From Ampullaceana balthica (taxonomy: Eukaryota; Mollusca; Gastropoda; Lymnaeidae), in assembly GCA_944989445.1 (NCBI GenBank), contig CALYLW010000493.1:259761-323760 (forward strand): a stretch of DNA of 64,000 nt, written 5' to 3'. Positions within the stretch are counted from its first letter, which is position 1, and each line of letters starts with the position of its first letter. The notes beneath the pieces are model-generated. The model was not told where the DNA came from and did no database searches. It saw nothing but the letters and a program-made list of their open reading frames with translations. This document shows positions 36,401-47,600 of the stretch, piece after piece. The translations under genes were made by a program, and so were the position numbers.

Positions 36401-38400
36401 ATAAATTGTCTTTTACACTCAATTTTAGGATACCGGCAAAAAGTTATTTCTTCGAATTCGGTTTTTGCATGAATAATCATTTTGGATGAATATTTACAAG
36501 TTACAGTCTTATATTAGCTGCTAGCAATCATTTTATCTAAAGGTACACTGGCTGGATAGGGCCCCAGTTTGAATTGCAGCCAGGGGCCCCGTGCAGTCTT
36601 AATCCGCCCCTGGTATGACCCCTATGTTTAACAAAAGGATTGTATTAGTATTAGAGTATATGTTTGTCTCATTGACTAGCTAAATCTAAAAGTAGAGAAC
36701 AAGTTTTCCACCCGACCCCTCCCCCATTATAATAGTATAGTATAGGTAAATACCCCCCCCCCACACACACACACACCAAAAGAAAAGACAAATTAATTTC
36801 AATTTTTATTTTTAAAATGTGTATTCATTCAAAGATATTAATAATTACATAATATTCAAATGTTAACCTTATACTTATACGTAAGGGGCGAAGAAAGTGA
36901 TTTTAATTTGTTTCCATTTACAAATGGAAAATACGTTTTTTTTGTGTTTGTTTGTTTGTTGTTGTTGTTGTTTTTTTTTGGGGGGGGGGCAACAGCTCTG
37001 TGACGTCATATTTAAAAAAAAAGGGGGGGGGGAGTTTGTATGACGACGTGTGACGAGGGGGTGAAAAATCGTCAAAAATCGCGTGACGTTATTTTAAGAC
37101 ATTTTTTCACGGGACTGACAAATAAGATAGCCTACACGAACAGGTTATAATTTGTACAGGTAGACTAGTATTTAATTTTAACTTTAAAATGTATTTGTTG
37201 AAATTATATTTGTTGATAATAATGTCAGTTTCCACAGCCTGAAAGAGAATTCCTTGTTGCCATTGAATGAAGAAAGATAGTAATGAAGAGTCGAAGATAG
37301 TAGAAGGAGAGTATCATTTTGTAGAACAATAAATTTTGCGTTGAATGGAAATTTTATAATCCCCTATTAAATCTAAATAGTTTTGAAATTTGAGTATTTG
37401 CAAGCAATACCAGAGTGGTGGCAGTGTTGAAAGCGCTAAGGCTGTCCATTAATTATCTCAACAAATTATTGGCGATTTTTACCTCCCCCCTCCCCCTTGT
37501 CAACAACTTGTCAAACTTCCATAGTCACCGATAAAAAACATTTGATTACCCCCCCCCACCAACAAAAACTATAATAAAATACATATAAATATAATGTAAC
37601 AATATATATTTTATCTATTTTATTAGATATTTTAAATAGACTAGTTTACAACTTTTAGCTAATGCGTAATTTATTCACATCTATGCTTAATTATGGGTAA
37701 GGTATCATTTTCTATTAACTTTTATATTTCTATTTTTAACCGCGGTGTACCTAGCCCTGACACAATGCTTTGGCTAGGTTCACCGCCGCGGTGTACGCAG
37801 GCCTATAGCTAGGTACACCGCCGCGGTGTACGTAGTGCCGGCCTATTTATAATAGACTATTATAGACTATTTATAGATGGGTGGACTTAATCACACTTAC
37901 TGGCTAAAGCAAAGAGAACGGTGCGCTCAACTATTTACATTGTTATTGCAGAGTGTAACTTCCGGGAATGAAATGTTGTATTTTTAGGGAATAAGTCATA
38001 ATAAGTGCAATTATTTTTATCCATAACCGTAAATAAGGTTGTAGTTTTAGGGTCTGGGTTAGGTTTAGTTGTCTATTTCTTAAATTAAAATAGAAAAAAA
38101 ATATAGCAACCAAAAATACCATTTATCGAGCGCACCGTTCTCTTTGCTTTTACCCACTTACTTGCGTAATTTTAAATTAAGCATAACATTCTATTAACTA
38201 TAATTTATTATAATAGACTACATTATTAGATAAATAATGAAATAATACTAATACAAAGTTAAATATTAACGATCACGTCTTGTAAATGTTACCTCCGGGA
38301 CTAGAGGCTTTATTGTCCCAGGTAGTGCACCGCGGTCAGCCAAAGTGACATTTGTGGGAACGACAGCGTGGTGTAATACTTTCGGTGTTATATGCTGCAT
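21410..38400 (-). CDS. CSTF3: CSTF3, cleavage stimulation factor subunit 3 (CstF-77)
   Basis: CstF-77 is the HAT-repeat scaffold of the CstF complex, which binds GU-rich elements downstream of polyadenylation sites. Coding exons (minus strand, in order): 38293-38400, 34879-34986, 33970-34065, 31880-31912, 30623-30720, 30345-30446, 29288-29414, 28838-28996, 27944-28025, 27265-27374, 26906-27022, 26193-26267, 25679-25822, 25395-25497, 24892-24961, 24508-24604, 23752-23856, 23359-23515, 22361-22455, 22053-22113, 21410-21609. All join in phase, giving 748 residues (human is about 717). HAT repeats run from about residue 45 to 560, with family blocks such as [49 protein letters not shown] and [13 protein letters not shown] Pro-rich segment, [16 protein letters not shown], lies near 635-650. 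The C-terminus [11 protein letters not shown] is the conserved CstF-64/CstF-50 contact tail. The first exon is inferred: 36 codons from an ATG with an in-frame TGA four codons upstream and a phase-0 GTAACA donor. Its peptide is not conserved, so the start is less sure than the rest. Confidence 0.95.
22494..22984. mobile_element. Tigger/pogo-like MITE, 491 bp, TA target
   Basis: Ends CAGTCGGACCTCGGAAGTCG and AGAGAGGTCCGACTG are inverted repeats flanked by TA on each side (22492-22493, 22985-22986). CAGTCGGACCTC is typical of pogo/Tigger-type ends. The interior includes TCGAATTTTCC-like and CTCGAAAACTCCG segments with no transposase. It lies in the CSTF3 intron between exons 18 and 19. Confidence 0.85.
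28340..28505. mobile_element. Degraded hAT MITE of the CAATGTTCCC family
   Basis: The right end ACTTTAGAGGGATCATTG and internal GTGCAACTTTGCACAC and TTGCACACGGGCC resemble the family at 10874-11073. The left end is too decayed to fix. It lies in a CSTF3 intron. Confidence 0.5.
31150..31540. mobile_element. Inverted-repeat element (ACAAAACAGCCCC)
   Basis: TTCACTGACAAAACAGCCCC on the left pairs with GGGGCCGTTTTGACTGGTCA on the right. Internal GTCAAAACAGCCCTGG repeats the motif. Target duplications are unclear. It lies in the CSTF3 intron between exons 4 and 5. Confidence 0.6.
35262..35372. repeat. GC-rich dyad cluster, left group
   Basis: ACACCGCGGCGGTGC (35271-35285), TACACCGCCGCGGTGTA (35316-35332) and a half-site GTACACCGCGG (35361-35371) stand out in AT-rich intron. 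They carry flanking CCTAG motifs. The same dyad recurs at 37739-37842. Confidence 0.8.
36028..36612. mobile_element. hAT-type element, 585 bp, TSD GTATGACC
   Basis: The left end CTATGGCGGATTAAG and right end CTTAATCCGCCCCTG are inverted repeats. Perfect duplications GTATGACC are at 36020-36027 and 36613-36620. GGGGCCCC-type tracts sit inside each end. The middle carries a tRNA-like segment. It lies in CSTF3 intron 1. Confidence 0.9.
36296..36370 (+). other. tRNA-like (Pol III promoter-like) segment
   Basis: The segment contains TCGTGGCCGAATGAG (box A-like) and, about 40 bases on, GGGATCGATCC (box B-like), as in a Ser/Leu-type tRNA or a SINE head. It is inside the 585-bp hAT element. An intact cloverleaf was not established, so I do not call it a tRNA gene. 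Confidence 0.45.
36950..37100 (+). mobile_element. Right end of a PIF/Harbinger-like element
   Basis: CTGTGACGTCATATTT, G-rich tract, ATGACGACGTGTGACGAGGG, then AAAATCGCGTGACGTTATTT matches the right ends at 8660-8812 and 13615-13723. No matching left end was found nearby. Confidence 0.7.
37739..37842. repeat. GC-rich dyad cluster, right group
   Basis: A half-site CCGCGGTGTAC (37739-37750 region), TCACCGCCGCGGTGTA (37780-37795) and TACACCGCCGCGGTGTA (37814-37830) are each flanked by CTAG-containing sequence (GCTAGG, CCTAGC). They are the same units as 35262-35372. Confidence 0.8.
37902..38154. mobile_element. hAT-type MITE, 253 bp, TSD CACTTACT
   Basis: GGCTAAAGCAAAGAGAACGG at the left pairs with CCGTTCTCTTTGCTTTTACC at the right. 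Perfect 8-bp duplications CACTTACT lie at 37894-37901 and 38155-38162. The interior matches the interrupted copy at 10519-11532. It lies about 140 bases inside CSTF3 intron 1 from the first exon. Confidence 0.92.
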
Positions 38401-38509
38401 TATAAAAATTCAAAGAAAACATATACTGAAGATTAAATTCAGTATTTTGTTAGCATTCTATGGCAGTTATAAATTGATATTAACAACACCAGCCGTTGTC
38501 TTCAAGCAA

Positions 38510-38517
38510 CCGGAAGT
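38510..38517. promoter_or_regulatory. Candidate ETS site in CSTF3 promoter
   Basis: CCGGAAGT lies about 110 bases upstream of the inferred CSTF3 ATG. ETS motifs at this distance are common in promoters of housekeeping genes. This is inference from the motif alone. Confidence 0.35.
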
Positions 38518-38724
38518 CAATATATAATAGCTAGCTGTCACTTCCAACTTCCAGCCGTAGTCAATTATAGTTCCGTACCAGAAAATAGTTAATCAGACCA
38601 GTATCTTTGAGCACCTGCCATTTGTAGCTTTTAACTTGTTAGTTATTTCGCTCACTTTTTTTTTGGTTCTTTATTTTGATTTCAGTTTATTTCACATCAT
38701 GTTGTGGTACATGTATTACAATGT

Positions 38725-39009
38725 GTGTTCGAGTGGCAGCGCGCTCGACTGTCGTACCGATGGTCATGGGTTCGAATCCATGTGAAGGCAAGGATTTTTC
38801 CCAGGGGCCTAGGGCGTCCCTGAGTCACTCAGCTCCGAATCATGAATGGGTACCTAACACTAGTTAGGCGGCTGGGTAATGCGTGGAACCCACAAAGCCG
38901 TGGCCTGTGAATGCTGCATCACTTGTCAACAGATCATCTGTCATGGTCTGTGGACGCAATTATCTTCTGCATAGAAGGAGCGTCTGTATAGATAAGATAA
39001 GATAAGACA
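38725..39009 (+). mobile_element. tRNA-derived SINE, head slightly truncated
   Basis: Similarity starts at TTCGAGTGGCAGCGC and includes GGGTTCGAATCCATG (box B), AGGGCGTCCCTGAGTCACTC, AATGCGTGGAACCC and the tail AAGGAGCGTCTGTATAG + GATAAGATAAGATAAG. The first ~9 bases of the head are missing or diverged. Confidence 0.9.
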
Positions 39010-39034
39010 TGGTGAAAATAATGTTAAATAAAAA

Positions 39035-40450
39035 AGACGCGTAAAAACTAAGTTTTTGACTATAAATCCCTTATATATGAGACAGAACTAAAAGTATTGA
39101 TTATGTTCCATCGCGACAAACATTTACAGACTGACACCGAGTGATGTCCCCTGTCTTTAATAACGGGGCATGGGACGTGAGGGGGAGTCGGCACGACGGT
39201 CGACGTCAACGCGTCAACTCAAACTCTCACGTGGAAAAAAAACAATAACAAACCGTGAATTTGAATTACATACGTTATATTAGGATAAACTAAAAATGCA
39301 TTAATTTAATTACGGTACGTTCGATCGATCTGAAATTTTGATACGATGCATTGTTAGGTGAGACGGGTCCATGTGCCAAATTTTAGCTCGATCGCATCAC
39401 GGGAAGTGGGTCATTTTTTACTTTTCTTTTTCCGCCCGACCCACGTACGAAGAGATGACGACAGACAAGATTTCGAAGTTAATATAAGGTATTTAATAAT
39501 AAAACAAACCCGTAAAAACAAAGTTTTTGACTATAAATCCCTTATATATGAGACATAACTAACAGTATTGATTATTTTCAAACGCGACAAACATTTACAG
39601 ACTGAATCTGTCTTTACTCAACTTTGCTTCACAACCCTGGGGGTGGGGGGAGATGGGAAAAGTCTGGTCACCGACCGCTTGACCGAGCTCAGCGTGACAC
39701 GTAAAATGTAAACAAAAGCACGCCGGTACTTCGATGGGTCACGTCAACGCGTCAACTCAAACAAAAAACAATAACAAACAGCGAATTTGAATTACATACG
39801 TTATATAAGGATAAACTAGAAATGCATTAAGTTAATTACGGTACGTTCGATCGATCTGAAATTTTGATACGATGCATTGTTAGGTGAGACGGGTCCGTGT
39901 GCCAAATTTCAGCTATTAATTTCGTATCAAAATTTCAGATCGATCGAACGTACCGTAATTAAATTAATGCATTTTTAGTTTATCCTTATATGAGGTATGT
40001 AATTTAAATTCACGGTTTGTTATTGTTTTTTTGCCACGTGAAAGTTTGAGCTGACGCATTGAGGCGACCCAACGAAGCGACGGTGCACTTTTGTTTACAT
40101 TTTACGACCGACCGCCTACGAACCCTACGAACCCAAGAGACGACGTTGAAGTTAATATAAGGGATTGAATTAGACAACCCCGTAAAAACAAAGTTTTTGA
40201 CTATAAATCCCTTATATATGAGACATAACTAAAAATTATTTATCATGCTTAAACGCGACAAACATTTACAGACTGAGATTGCCTTAAATCCCCTTTGTTG
40301 TAAAACGGTTAAGTTTTGTTCACGGGTGGTTGAACTTAACTCAGCGTGACGCGTACAATGTCAACAAAAGCTTGCCGCTACATATAGAGATAAACTAAAA
40401 ATGCATTAATTTATTTACGGTACGTTCGATCGATCTGAAAATTTAATAGC
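39035..40450. repeat. Tandem and inverted repeat array
   Basis: A block with AAAGTTTTTGACTATAAATC, CCTTATATATGAGACA and GCGACAAACATTTACAGACT appears three times, near 39040-39135, 39508-39605 and 40183-40277. A second block (TTAATTACGGTACGTTCGAT + CGATCTGAAATTTTGATACG) appears near 39306-39390, 39833-39915 and partly at 40415-40445, and inverted near 39918-40030. The unit contains TATAAATCCC and GTCAACGCGTCAACTC. It could be promoter monomers of a retroelement, or a satellite. No coding frame is evident. Confidence 0.85.
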
Positions 40451-41074
40451 TTTATCCTCCACACAAGCCAAACCTACTGTGAAAAATTCAGCTCTCTAGC
40501 AAGTCAGAAAACGTGTTTACGAGCGTTTTGAAAAAGTTGCCGACAGAACCAGATGCGTTGAATCCGGAATCCTTCACGAGTTAATAGGATAGGGGCTTCG
40601 AAAAGGTAGGGAAATACTAAATTTGAAAACATTGATTTGAAGGATTAGCCCTTGGCAACTGCCGCAATGCCAAGTCGTTGTTACGCATCTGATCCCTAAG
40701 AACGGCCCTGGTTGATCGCATATAGGTTTTAATAAGCCAAAGTGACAGGAAAATTTAGAAGTATTTGAAGTGTCACATGTGTGTTAGGAAAGGCACTATA
40801 ACGCTTGTTCACTGAAAAAAAACGGCAAAATTTTAACAGGATCGTTGTAGGCGTAGGTGACTGCAGAAATTATGGAATTCAATTATTGCAGCTCTTAAGC
40901 AAGCATGAAACCAGCTGAGACAGAACGACGTCAGACTGTGTAAAACGGAAATACTCATTTTACAGTGGCGACGGCATCGGCTGGCTCTCTGTCTTTGATA
41001 AGCGTGCCGCTGACGGCCGGCCCTTAGACAAGCGTGCTTCCCACGATACGGGCATTTAAACATCCACTTATATT
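40451..41074. other. Gene-free stretch
   Basis: No exon or clear repeat boundary is seen. The open frame on the minus strand (40833-41198) runs into the SINE and has no recognisable protein content. Confidence 0.4.
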
Positions 41075-41364
41075 GTCTTATCTTCTTATCTATACAGATG
41101 CTCCTTCTATACAGAAGATTAATGCGTCCACAGACCATTCCGGTCTGTTGGCAAGTGATGCAGCGTTCACAAGCCTCGGCTATAAAGGTTCCACGCATTA
41201 CCCAGCCGCCTTTATTTCCCTAACTAATGTTAGGTACCCATTCGGAGCTGGGTGGACTCAGGGACGCCCCAGGCCCCGGGAGCAAATATTTATTTGTCTT
41301 CCCAAGGATTCGAACCCGTGACCTTCGGTACGCCAGCCGAGCGCGCATGTCACTCGACCACCGT
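41075..41364 (-). mobile_element. tRNA-derived SINE
   Basis: On the minus strand: GGTGGTCGAGTGACATGCGC, GGGTTCGAATCCTTGG, then CCTGGGGCGTCCCTGAGTCC, GGCGGCTGGGTAATGCGTGG and the tail AGAAGGAGCATCTGTATAG + ATAAGAAGATAAGACA. It is more diverged than the other full copies. Confidence 0.88.
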
Positions 41365-41575
41365 ATTTTTGTTCTTCCTTGTAAACTAAATGTTTTATCT
41401 TTTTTGTTATAAGTCATTATAAGTAACTTGAATAATTGTCCGAATATACACAATGTATCTACGCGCCCAGCAACAGCATAAAAAAATCAAACGTGGCTGA
41501 CGAGGGCCCCCTTCCGTTGGGGCCCCGGACTAGAATCCAGTTTGCCCCCCCCCCGGCGGTGTTATGAGTCTAAGC

Positions 41576-41735
41576 CAGAGTTCGGCAACCTTTTGAGGCG
41601 GAAAAGCAAAAAGTTACAATTTACAAAATTTTAAAAACTTGAGTTTAAAAAAAATTGTTATTATTATTAATATTTGCGCATGGAACTGGAAAGCCTCAAC
41701 TTGACATCGAAAGAGCCGCAGGTTACTGACCCCTG
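41576..41735. mobile_element. hAT-type MITE, 160 bp
   Basis: Ends CAGAGTTCGGCAACC and GGTTACTGACCCCTG form imperfect inverted repeats. Flanks GTCTAAGC and GTCTATAC match at six of eight bases. The interior is AT-rich with GAGCCGCAGG near the right end. Confidence 0.72.
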
Positions 41736-42356
41736 GTCTATACACTTCACGTTGTCTTCGTTCATGTCTTGCCAATACATACTTATCATTATCCACGATT
41801 ACTTCTGACTTATGTTAATAAATAAAGATCGATCTTCCACAACTACCAAGTTTAGTTTTGAATATCTGGCATATCTTTTTCCTTTTTTCTTATCTCGTGC
41901 TTGGTGTGATCGTTTCTCAGTTCTGAGCATTCTTTTTATAAATTCTCAGCTTCTTACCCAATTCACATTTCCCCCTCTATTTTCTTTTAGTTCTACAACT
42001 TGTTCCCGTGTGAGCATGACAATGATCTTGCCTTTCAGACAACCCAACCCATTAGAAATTCGAATATCAATCTCTGATCGGATCAGCAACGGAACTGAAG
42101 AAATTATTGATGCTGATGATTTGCAAGTACATGTAGTATAAGTTGAAACATTTTCCTGGACATCATAATCTCTTAAACCAAGAAATAGAACTCTCAACTG
42201 TCATGCATTTTCCCTAGGGGTGTAACGGATTCACATTTTTGAAACCCAACAGAGCCGGATTTGGCATGATTTGTGAAGTGAAATCCGACCGGAGGCGGAG
42301 CCGGACACAGATTAGTAAAAACGGCCGGATTCCGGATTTGCCGGAGCCGGGGTATT

Positions 42357-42405
42357 ATATATATATATATTATATATATATTAATTTATATATATATATA
42401 TATAT
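42357..42405. repeat. (TA)n microsatellite
   Basis: TATATATATATATATTATAT-type runs with a few interruptions, inside the 783-bp hAT element. Confidence 0.85.
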
Positions 42406-42643
42406 TTATGTATCATCAATATACATAATTTGCAATGTATATCCCGTCCCGTCTGTCCTGTCCGTGACGCTACTAATTTTAGAAAGCAGCGCACCAAATT
42501 ACTGCACCAAAAAATAACTCTTTTCGAACGTCCGCATAAAATTGTTCCATAGGGAAATATTAAAGATCTGTATTACGTTATTTTTTAATCTGATGTGTAT
42601 TTATTTTGAAAACTTCCGTCATTTTTGACGGGTGATACACCAT

Positions 42644-42892
42644 TATCTTATCTTATCTATACAGACGCTCCTTCTATGCAGAAGATAGTTGCGTCCACAG
42701 ACCATGACAGATGATCTGTTGGCAAGTGATGCAGCATTCACAGGCCACGGCTTTGTGGGTTCCACGCATTACCCAGCCGCCTAACTACATGTAGTGTTAG
42801 GTACCCATTCGGAGCGGGGTGACTCAGGGACCCTTGCCTTCACACGGATTCGAACCCGTGACCATCGGTACGACAGTCCAGTGCTCTACCAG
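42644..42892 (-). mobile_element. tRNA-derived SINE, 5'-truncated
   Basis: On the minus strand it begins TAGAGCACTGGACTGTCG, so the box A part is lost, and continues with CGGGTTCGAATCCGTGTG, TTAGGCGGCTGGGTAATGCG and the tail AGAAGGAGCGTCTGTATAG + GATAAGATAAGATAAT. It is inserted in the hAT element at 42215-42997. Confidence 0.9.
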
Positions 42893-43005
42893 CCAGCCGG
42901 ATTTGGCCAAATTTATTAAGTGAAATTCTGTCGGAGCCGGTTTTGTAAAAATGGCCGGATTACGGATTTGTCAGAGCCGAAATCCGGTACACCCCTAATT
43001 TTCAC

Positions 43006-44600
43006 AATGTTTTGAAGTCTTCTTAGTGGAAAGAGATGTTTATTATGTCCAATATCATAATTAATCCTCTTTTTGTGCTGGTAATAATTGAATTAAATTA
43101 TTAATTGCTTTCGGATTTTATATCAAGAAAATGTTAAAATCTTTCTACATTATCAGACTGCCTTTTATTCATCGTAATATGTATATTTTTTTTCGGAATG
43201 TATTATTAAGAACACCGGACTTATTTGCTTGCAAAGGAACGATCACCCTTAACAACAAAATTAAAATGTTTAGATGTTGCAACGGTGACTTGCTTCAGTA
43301 TATTATGTTACCACTCACTAATTAGTAATTAGAAATCGTGTTAGTGTATTGTAAATTTTGAAACCCTCTGGAATATAAGTTTAAGGATAATATTAAAAAA
43401 TCAGTATGCATATATTTAATTTATTTGTGAACTAAAAACTTAAAAAAGCTTTAACTTTAGTTTTATTTGTTTTACTACTTTTACGTTTTACACACTCACA
43501 CACAACAATGACAATTACAATATCACTTTCACTTACCACTTACTTGACTAAGCCTTTAGCAGACTTAACTTAACTTTACACTCTAGCTCTACTTCTTTCT
43601 ATTTTACTACTTCTCTATCTTCTCACACTCATTATTTTTTATTCTGTAACCTTCTAATTCTTTGCCTTCATTTCTCTCTCAAGTCTCAAGACAAGTCACA
43701 AGTAATTGCAGTATAACTTATAACCCTTCTTCTATTCTTTGTCATCATTGACGTCATCATCTTATTAATCTTATAATGTTTATGTGCTATTATAATATGA
43801 ATGAGTATGAGCAGTTAATTAGATTAGGCACCCCCCCCCCGGTGATGGGCAATAATAATATTACTAGATATTAATTATAAATTTATTATAATTGTTGTGG
43901 CCTAACTTAAAGTTTAATTCAGTTTAGACTTAGCTTAGACAAGTGTGTTCCTCTCCATCACAGTGTGGCTATGATTCATGATGATTTATTTAGTTTAAAT
44001 TAAAAAAAATAGTTGCATCAAAATTGGGTGATATACTACATTTGATCTGGATAGTATTGCCACTTAAACAGGTATTCCTAACTTATCACCTATAAAAATA
44101 TATATATAATAATATATACATATAAGATGCTAATTTCAGATCAAATGATTGAGGAGATTCTTTGGAGCTGTCAATGTATGCCAGAGAAAGATATGCAAAT
44201 ATTACAAAAACTGAACTGGGTGCATATCTGGAAATGTTGATTTTAATCAGGTGTAAAACAGGTTTGACACAACTTTTCTTTAACCGTGGGCAAGAAATGG
44301 AAATGAAATGAATCCAACATTTCAATTTCTGTATAAAAACTGACCAAGTACAGAAACTTAAGAGAATTTTTTAAATTCTTACAATTTATTTTTTAGGCTT
44401 TAAAACATAATATTATGTACTTAAGTTTCTTAGATTAAAGTCACTAACACTTAAACCACTACCACTTAAAATCTAATGTCATTACAAATTTTTATTGTAG
44501 GCCTATTTTTTTAAAGAATACATTTTTATCAAATCAGGATCATTTCCTCCTCCAGCATTCAAGATCCATTCAACATAACCATGATTTGAAACTTAATAAC
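43006..44600. other. Upstream region of the PRDM4-like gene
   Basis: No coding exon was recognised. A pyrimidine-rich stretch (about 43480-43740) and a C-run near 43830 are visible. The reading frame of the first PRDM4-like exon stays open upstream of its ATG past an AG at 44538-44539, so a further upstream exon, coding or non-coding, is possible. Confidence 0.4.
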
Positions 44601-47600
44601 ATGGCAGACAGCCTTCCAACAATTAGTGCAGATCAACTGACTAAGGCTGTCAGTTTAGCTGCGGCAGGGACATTAGCAGCACTTGATGCAGATAATTCTG
44701 AAGATGAATGTCACAACAATGGTAAAATATTAATGCTGATAATTTTTTAGAGGATTAAGACATTTTGATGAAGAACTTAGCCATGGAAAGCTTTATTGAA
44801 ATGAAATGAGAAGCACAGCCGATGGAGTATTCAAACCAGTAGGTTCAAACCAAGGCTTTTTTTTCCCTTTCCAGTAATCTTACTAAAAGTCATTTATCTA
44901 CAAATGTCCAGTTTTATCTTATCTTATCTGTTATAGACGCTCCTTCTATACAAAAGATTGTTGCATCCTATGCTTATCCATGGTTTGTGTCTAGTCCTGC
45001 ATCTTTTTATAGTTTCAAATGTTGATTAAGTGTTGGTTTTCCTGGTTTATTCAGGCAACCCATTCCATGTCCGAATTCCGGATGGGAAGAATGAGAATTT
45101 GTATGTCTTTGTTCTTGCATGTGGAATTAGAAAATTATTTTTATCCCTATGTCTATTTGAGGGTTGTATTAAGTTATCTTTGCGTTGTATTTCCATATCT
45201 TGTATATAATGTGCTAAGGTGCATCTGTGCTCGCTATGGAAGGTAACTCTTTTTTACTTTTTTAAAATTGAAAATTTAGTCGTAAAATAATAAACATTTT
45301 GGTGTGGAGATTAAATGTGTGTTTTATGTTTCTCGCTGCAAAATATTATATGGCATGACGTCATTGTTTGAGCTTATAATAATTTGTGAAAAGGGAACAA
45401 TGTAAATAAGAAGAAATTTATGCACTGGGTTAAGATTGAGGCTAATTGGTGGCACTATTATTTTTATATAGAGGGGAACCTTTGTGAGCTTTTAAAGGTT
45501 ACTTTTCATAGGTAGTGGCAGGCACCAATATCATCACTCAACCTGGGTAAAAAGGAGAATATGAGATTCAAAAACAAAGTATTGATATTTTTATTATGCC
45601 GACCCCGTAGCGTAGCACGGGTATTGAGCTTGTTCATTGTTATAATTAATCCCCCTATCCTTTATTACTACTTTTCTCTTTGTTCTTCTCTAGGTATTAT
45701 CTTAGGTTGCGTCTTACTGTCTAATTATTGAGCGTTCACATTTAAATTTTACTGTGACCAAATAGTTATATTTATATTAATATCACGTTGCATCGTTATA
45801 ATTATATTAATATCACGTTGCATCATAAACAGATGTATATGTGTTCCATTTTCATTGAGCTTTGACATCTTGGATTGGACCATCTATGGTTATTTTTATC
45901 GGCATGACAGATAAAATTTCAATAATCCTGAATTGTGGAAGTCCCTCATGCTTTAATACATTCAATTATTTGTCTATTAACATAAAAATGTTTGATAATT
46001 AGGCTAAAAATGATCTTATATGGAATTAATTCTATAATATAATAAATTAAGGTTTCTAAACACTGCATATTTGATATGATAAGATACCAACATGTGCCAT
46101 GTACAGAATAATTGTCATTGGCAGTCATTCATTCAACCTCATGATTGTACTGCTACTACTAATAATGTTATGTTCATTCATAAAAGATGGTCATAAAGAA
46201 ATTTTTTTAAACGTTTATCAGGAAAAGCCTTAAATTAATTAAAAATGAGCCAAAGTTGAAGGTTTTAAAAGTAGTACCTAATTTTTATTTCTTAGTAGTA
46301 TTTTTTTTTAATTTGTAGGATGCTTATGATTTTAAGCACATGTTAATATTGCTGTCATAATGGTTTTTGTTTCTCTCAATCATTAGTTATCTCCATTCTT
46401 TTTGGAAACTCCAAGCCTATAATATAACCAGGTTCTTCTGTATTTTGATATAAATTTACTTTGTGAATGAATGGACAAATTCTAATTGTGTCAGTTTCCC
46501 ACTCATAAAAGATGCTTTTGTGTATTCTTAAATCCAATAGTGATGAGTCATTCGGTATTATGGTGGACTTACACTTTTTTTCAGACCAAGATTCTGATAA
46601 GCTGTCAGCAAAAAAAGTCTATGCACAACCTCTTCAGACATCATTAAAACTTTTGGAAACCTTGTCCTCGTCTGTCACTTCTGACCTGGCTAAGCTCAAT
46701 CAACAGATAAATATGCAAACAACAGGCTCTGAGTCAGGATCTTCTGCCAGGAAATCCCTTGAGTGTGTGGGAAGGATTAAGAACTGTGATGGTAAAACAC
46801 TACCAGCAATAAAAAAGTATTCAGGTCGCAAAAACTACAAACTTTTACCTCCTTTGATGGCTTACCAACCGCGTGCACCTTCATTTCAGGCAAAACCAGA
46901 TGTGGTTCCAAGACAGATCTTCACATTGAGTCACCTCCCAAACCTACGAAGCCCCCAAGAGCTAAAATCCATGCCAGTACGGTTGGCTCGGTACACCACA
47001 GGTTATTTATTCTTAAGATCGACAACTCCTTCCCAAAATTCATCATCGGCCGAGAAAGTTGACAAAGAGGTTGTAAGTAAATCGCTCGAATCACCGCCAT
47101 GTACCAAAAATCTGGCCACCAGTTCTCTTACGGCTCCTGTTGTCACAAACGTGACTCTTGCGACACCTGCACCAGCTCCTTCTGCTAGCAGTAAAATCAT
47201 GATTCCCTTGCTGCCAAGAGTTCTTCCCACACCTCAATCAGGTCACCAGATACCGGCATCTGTTATTATTTCAAGTTCAGATGGTGGAGGTAACCATGGG
47301 AGATCAGCACCATCAATTCTCAGAACTTTGAACCTTTCACAACCGCCTCTGAAGAGTTCTTTCCCAAAGGAAGTTGGGGCTTTGAAGATTGGTGCCATTC
47401 CCACAGAAATTAACATTTTGTACACTCAGGAGAGCAGTGAAAAAAGTAAATCTCTTGTTTTGGAGAGTCAGATCCAAAAACCTAACAGCGACAGCGCTGC
47501 AATCATTCAAAGCCCTGTCCTTCGCCAAGAATCAGTTAGCAGTGAGTTAATTAAGACGTATTCAGGTGAGGGTAATTCAGCGTCCTGTTTAAAGACTGAG

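Larger units (their letters stand above)
42215..42997. mobile_element. hAT-type element, 783 bp, carrying a SINE
   Basis: Ends TAGGGGTGTAACGGATT and AATCCGGTACACCCCTA are inverted repeats. Flanks ATTTTCCC (42207-42214) and ATTTTCAC (42998-43005) match at seven of eight. GCCGGATT-rich segments lie inside both ends. The middle has a (TA)n tract and a later SINE. Confidence 0.85.

Noticed and set aside
39035..40450. CRISPR-like array
   Set aside because: Units are hundreds of bases long, partly inverted, and the context is a eukaryotic chromosome.
42239..42517. 92-residue plus-strand frame
   Set aside because: It runs through the (TA)n tract of a hAT element and has low-complexity Tyr/Ile content, so it is not a gene.
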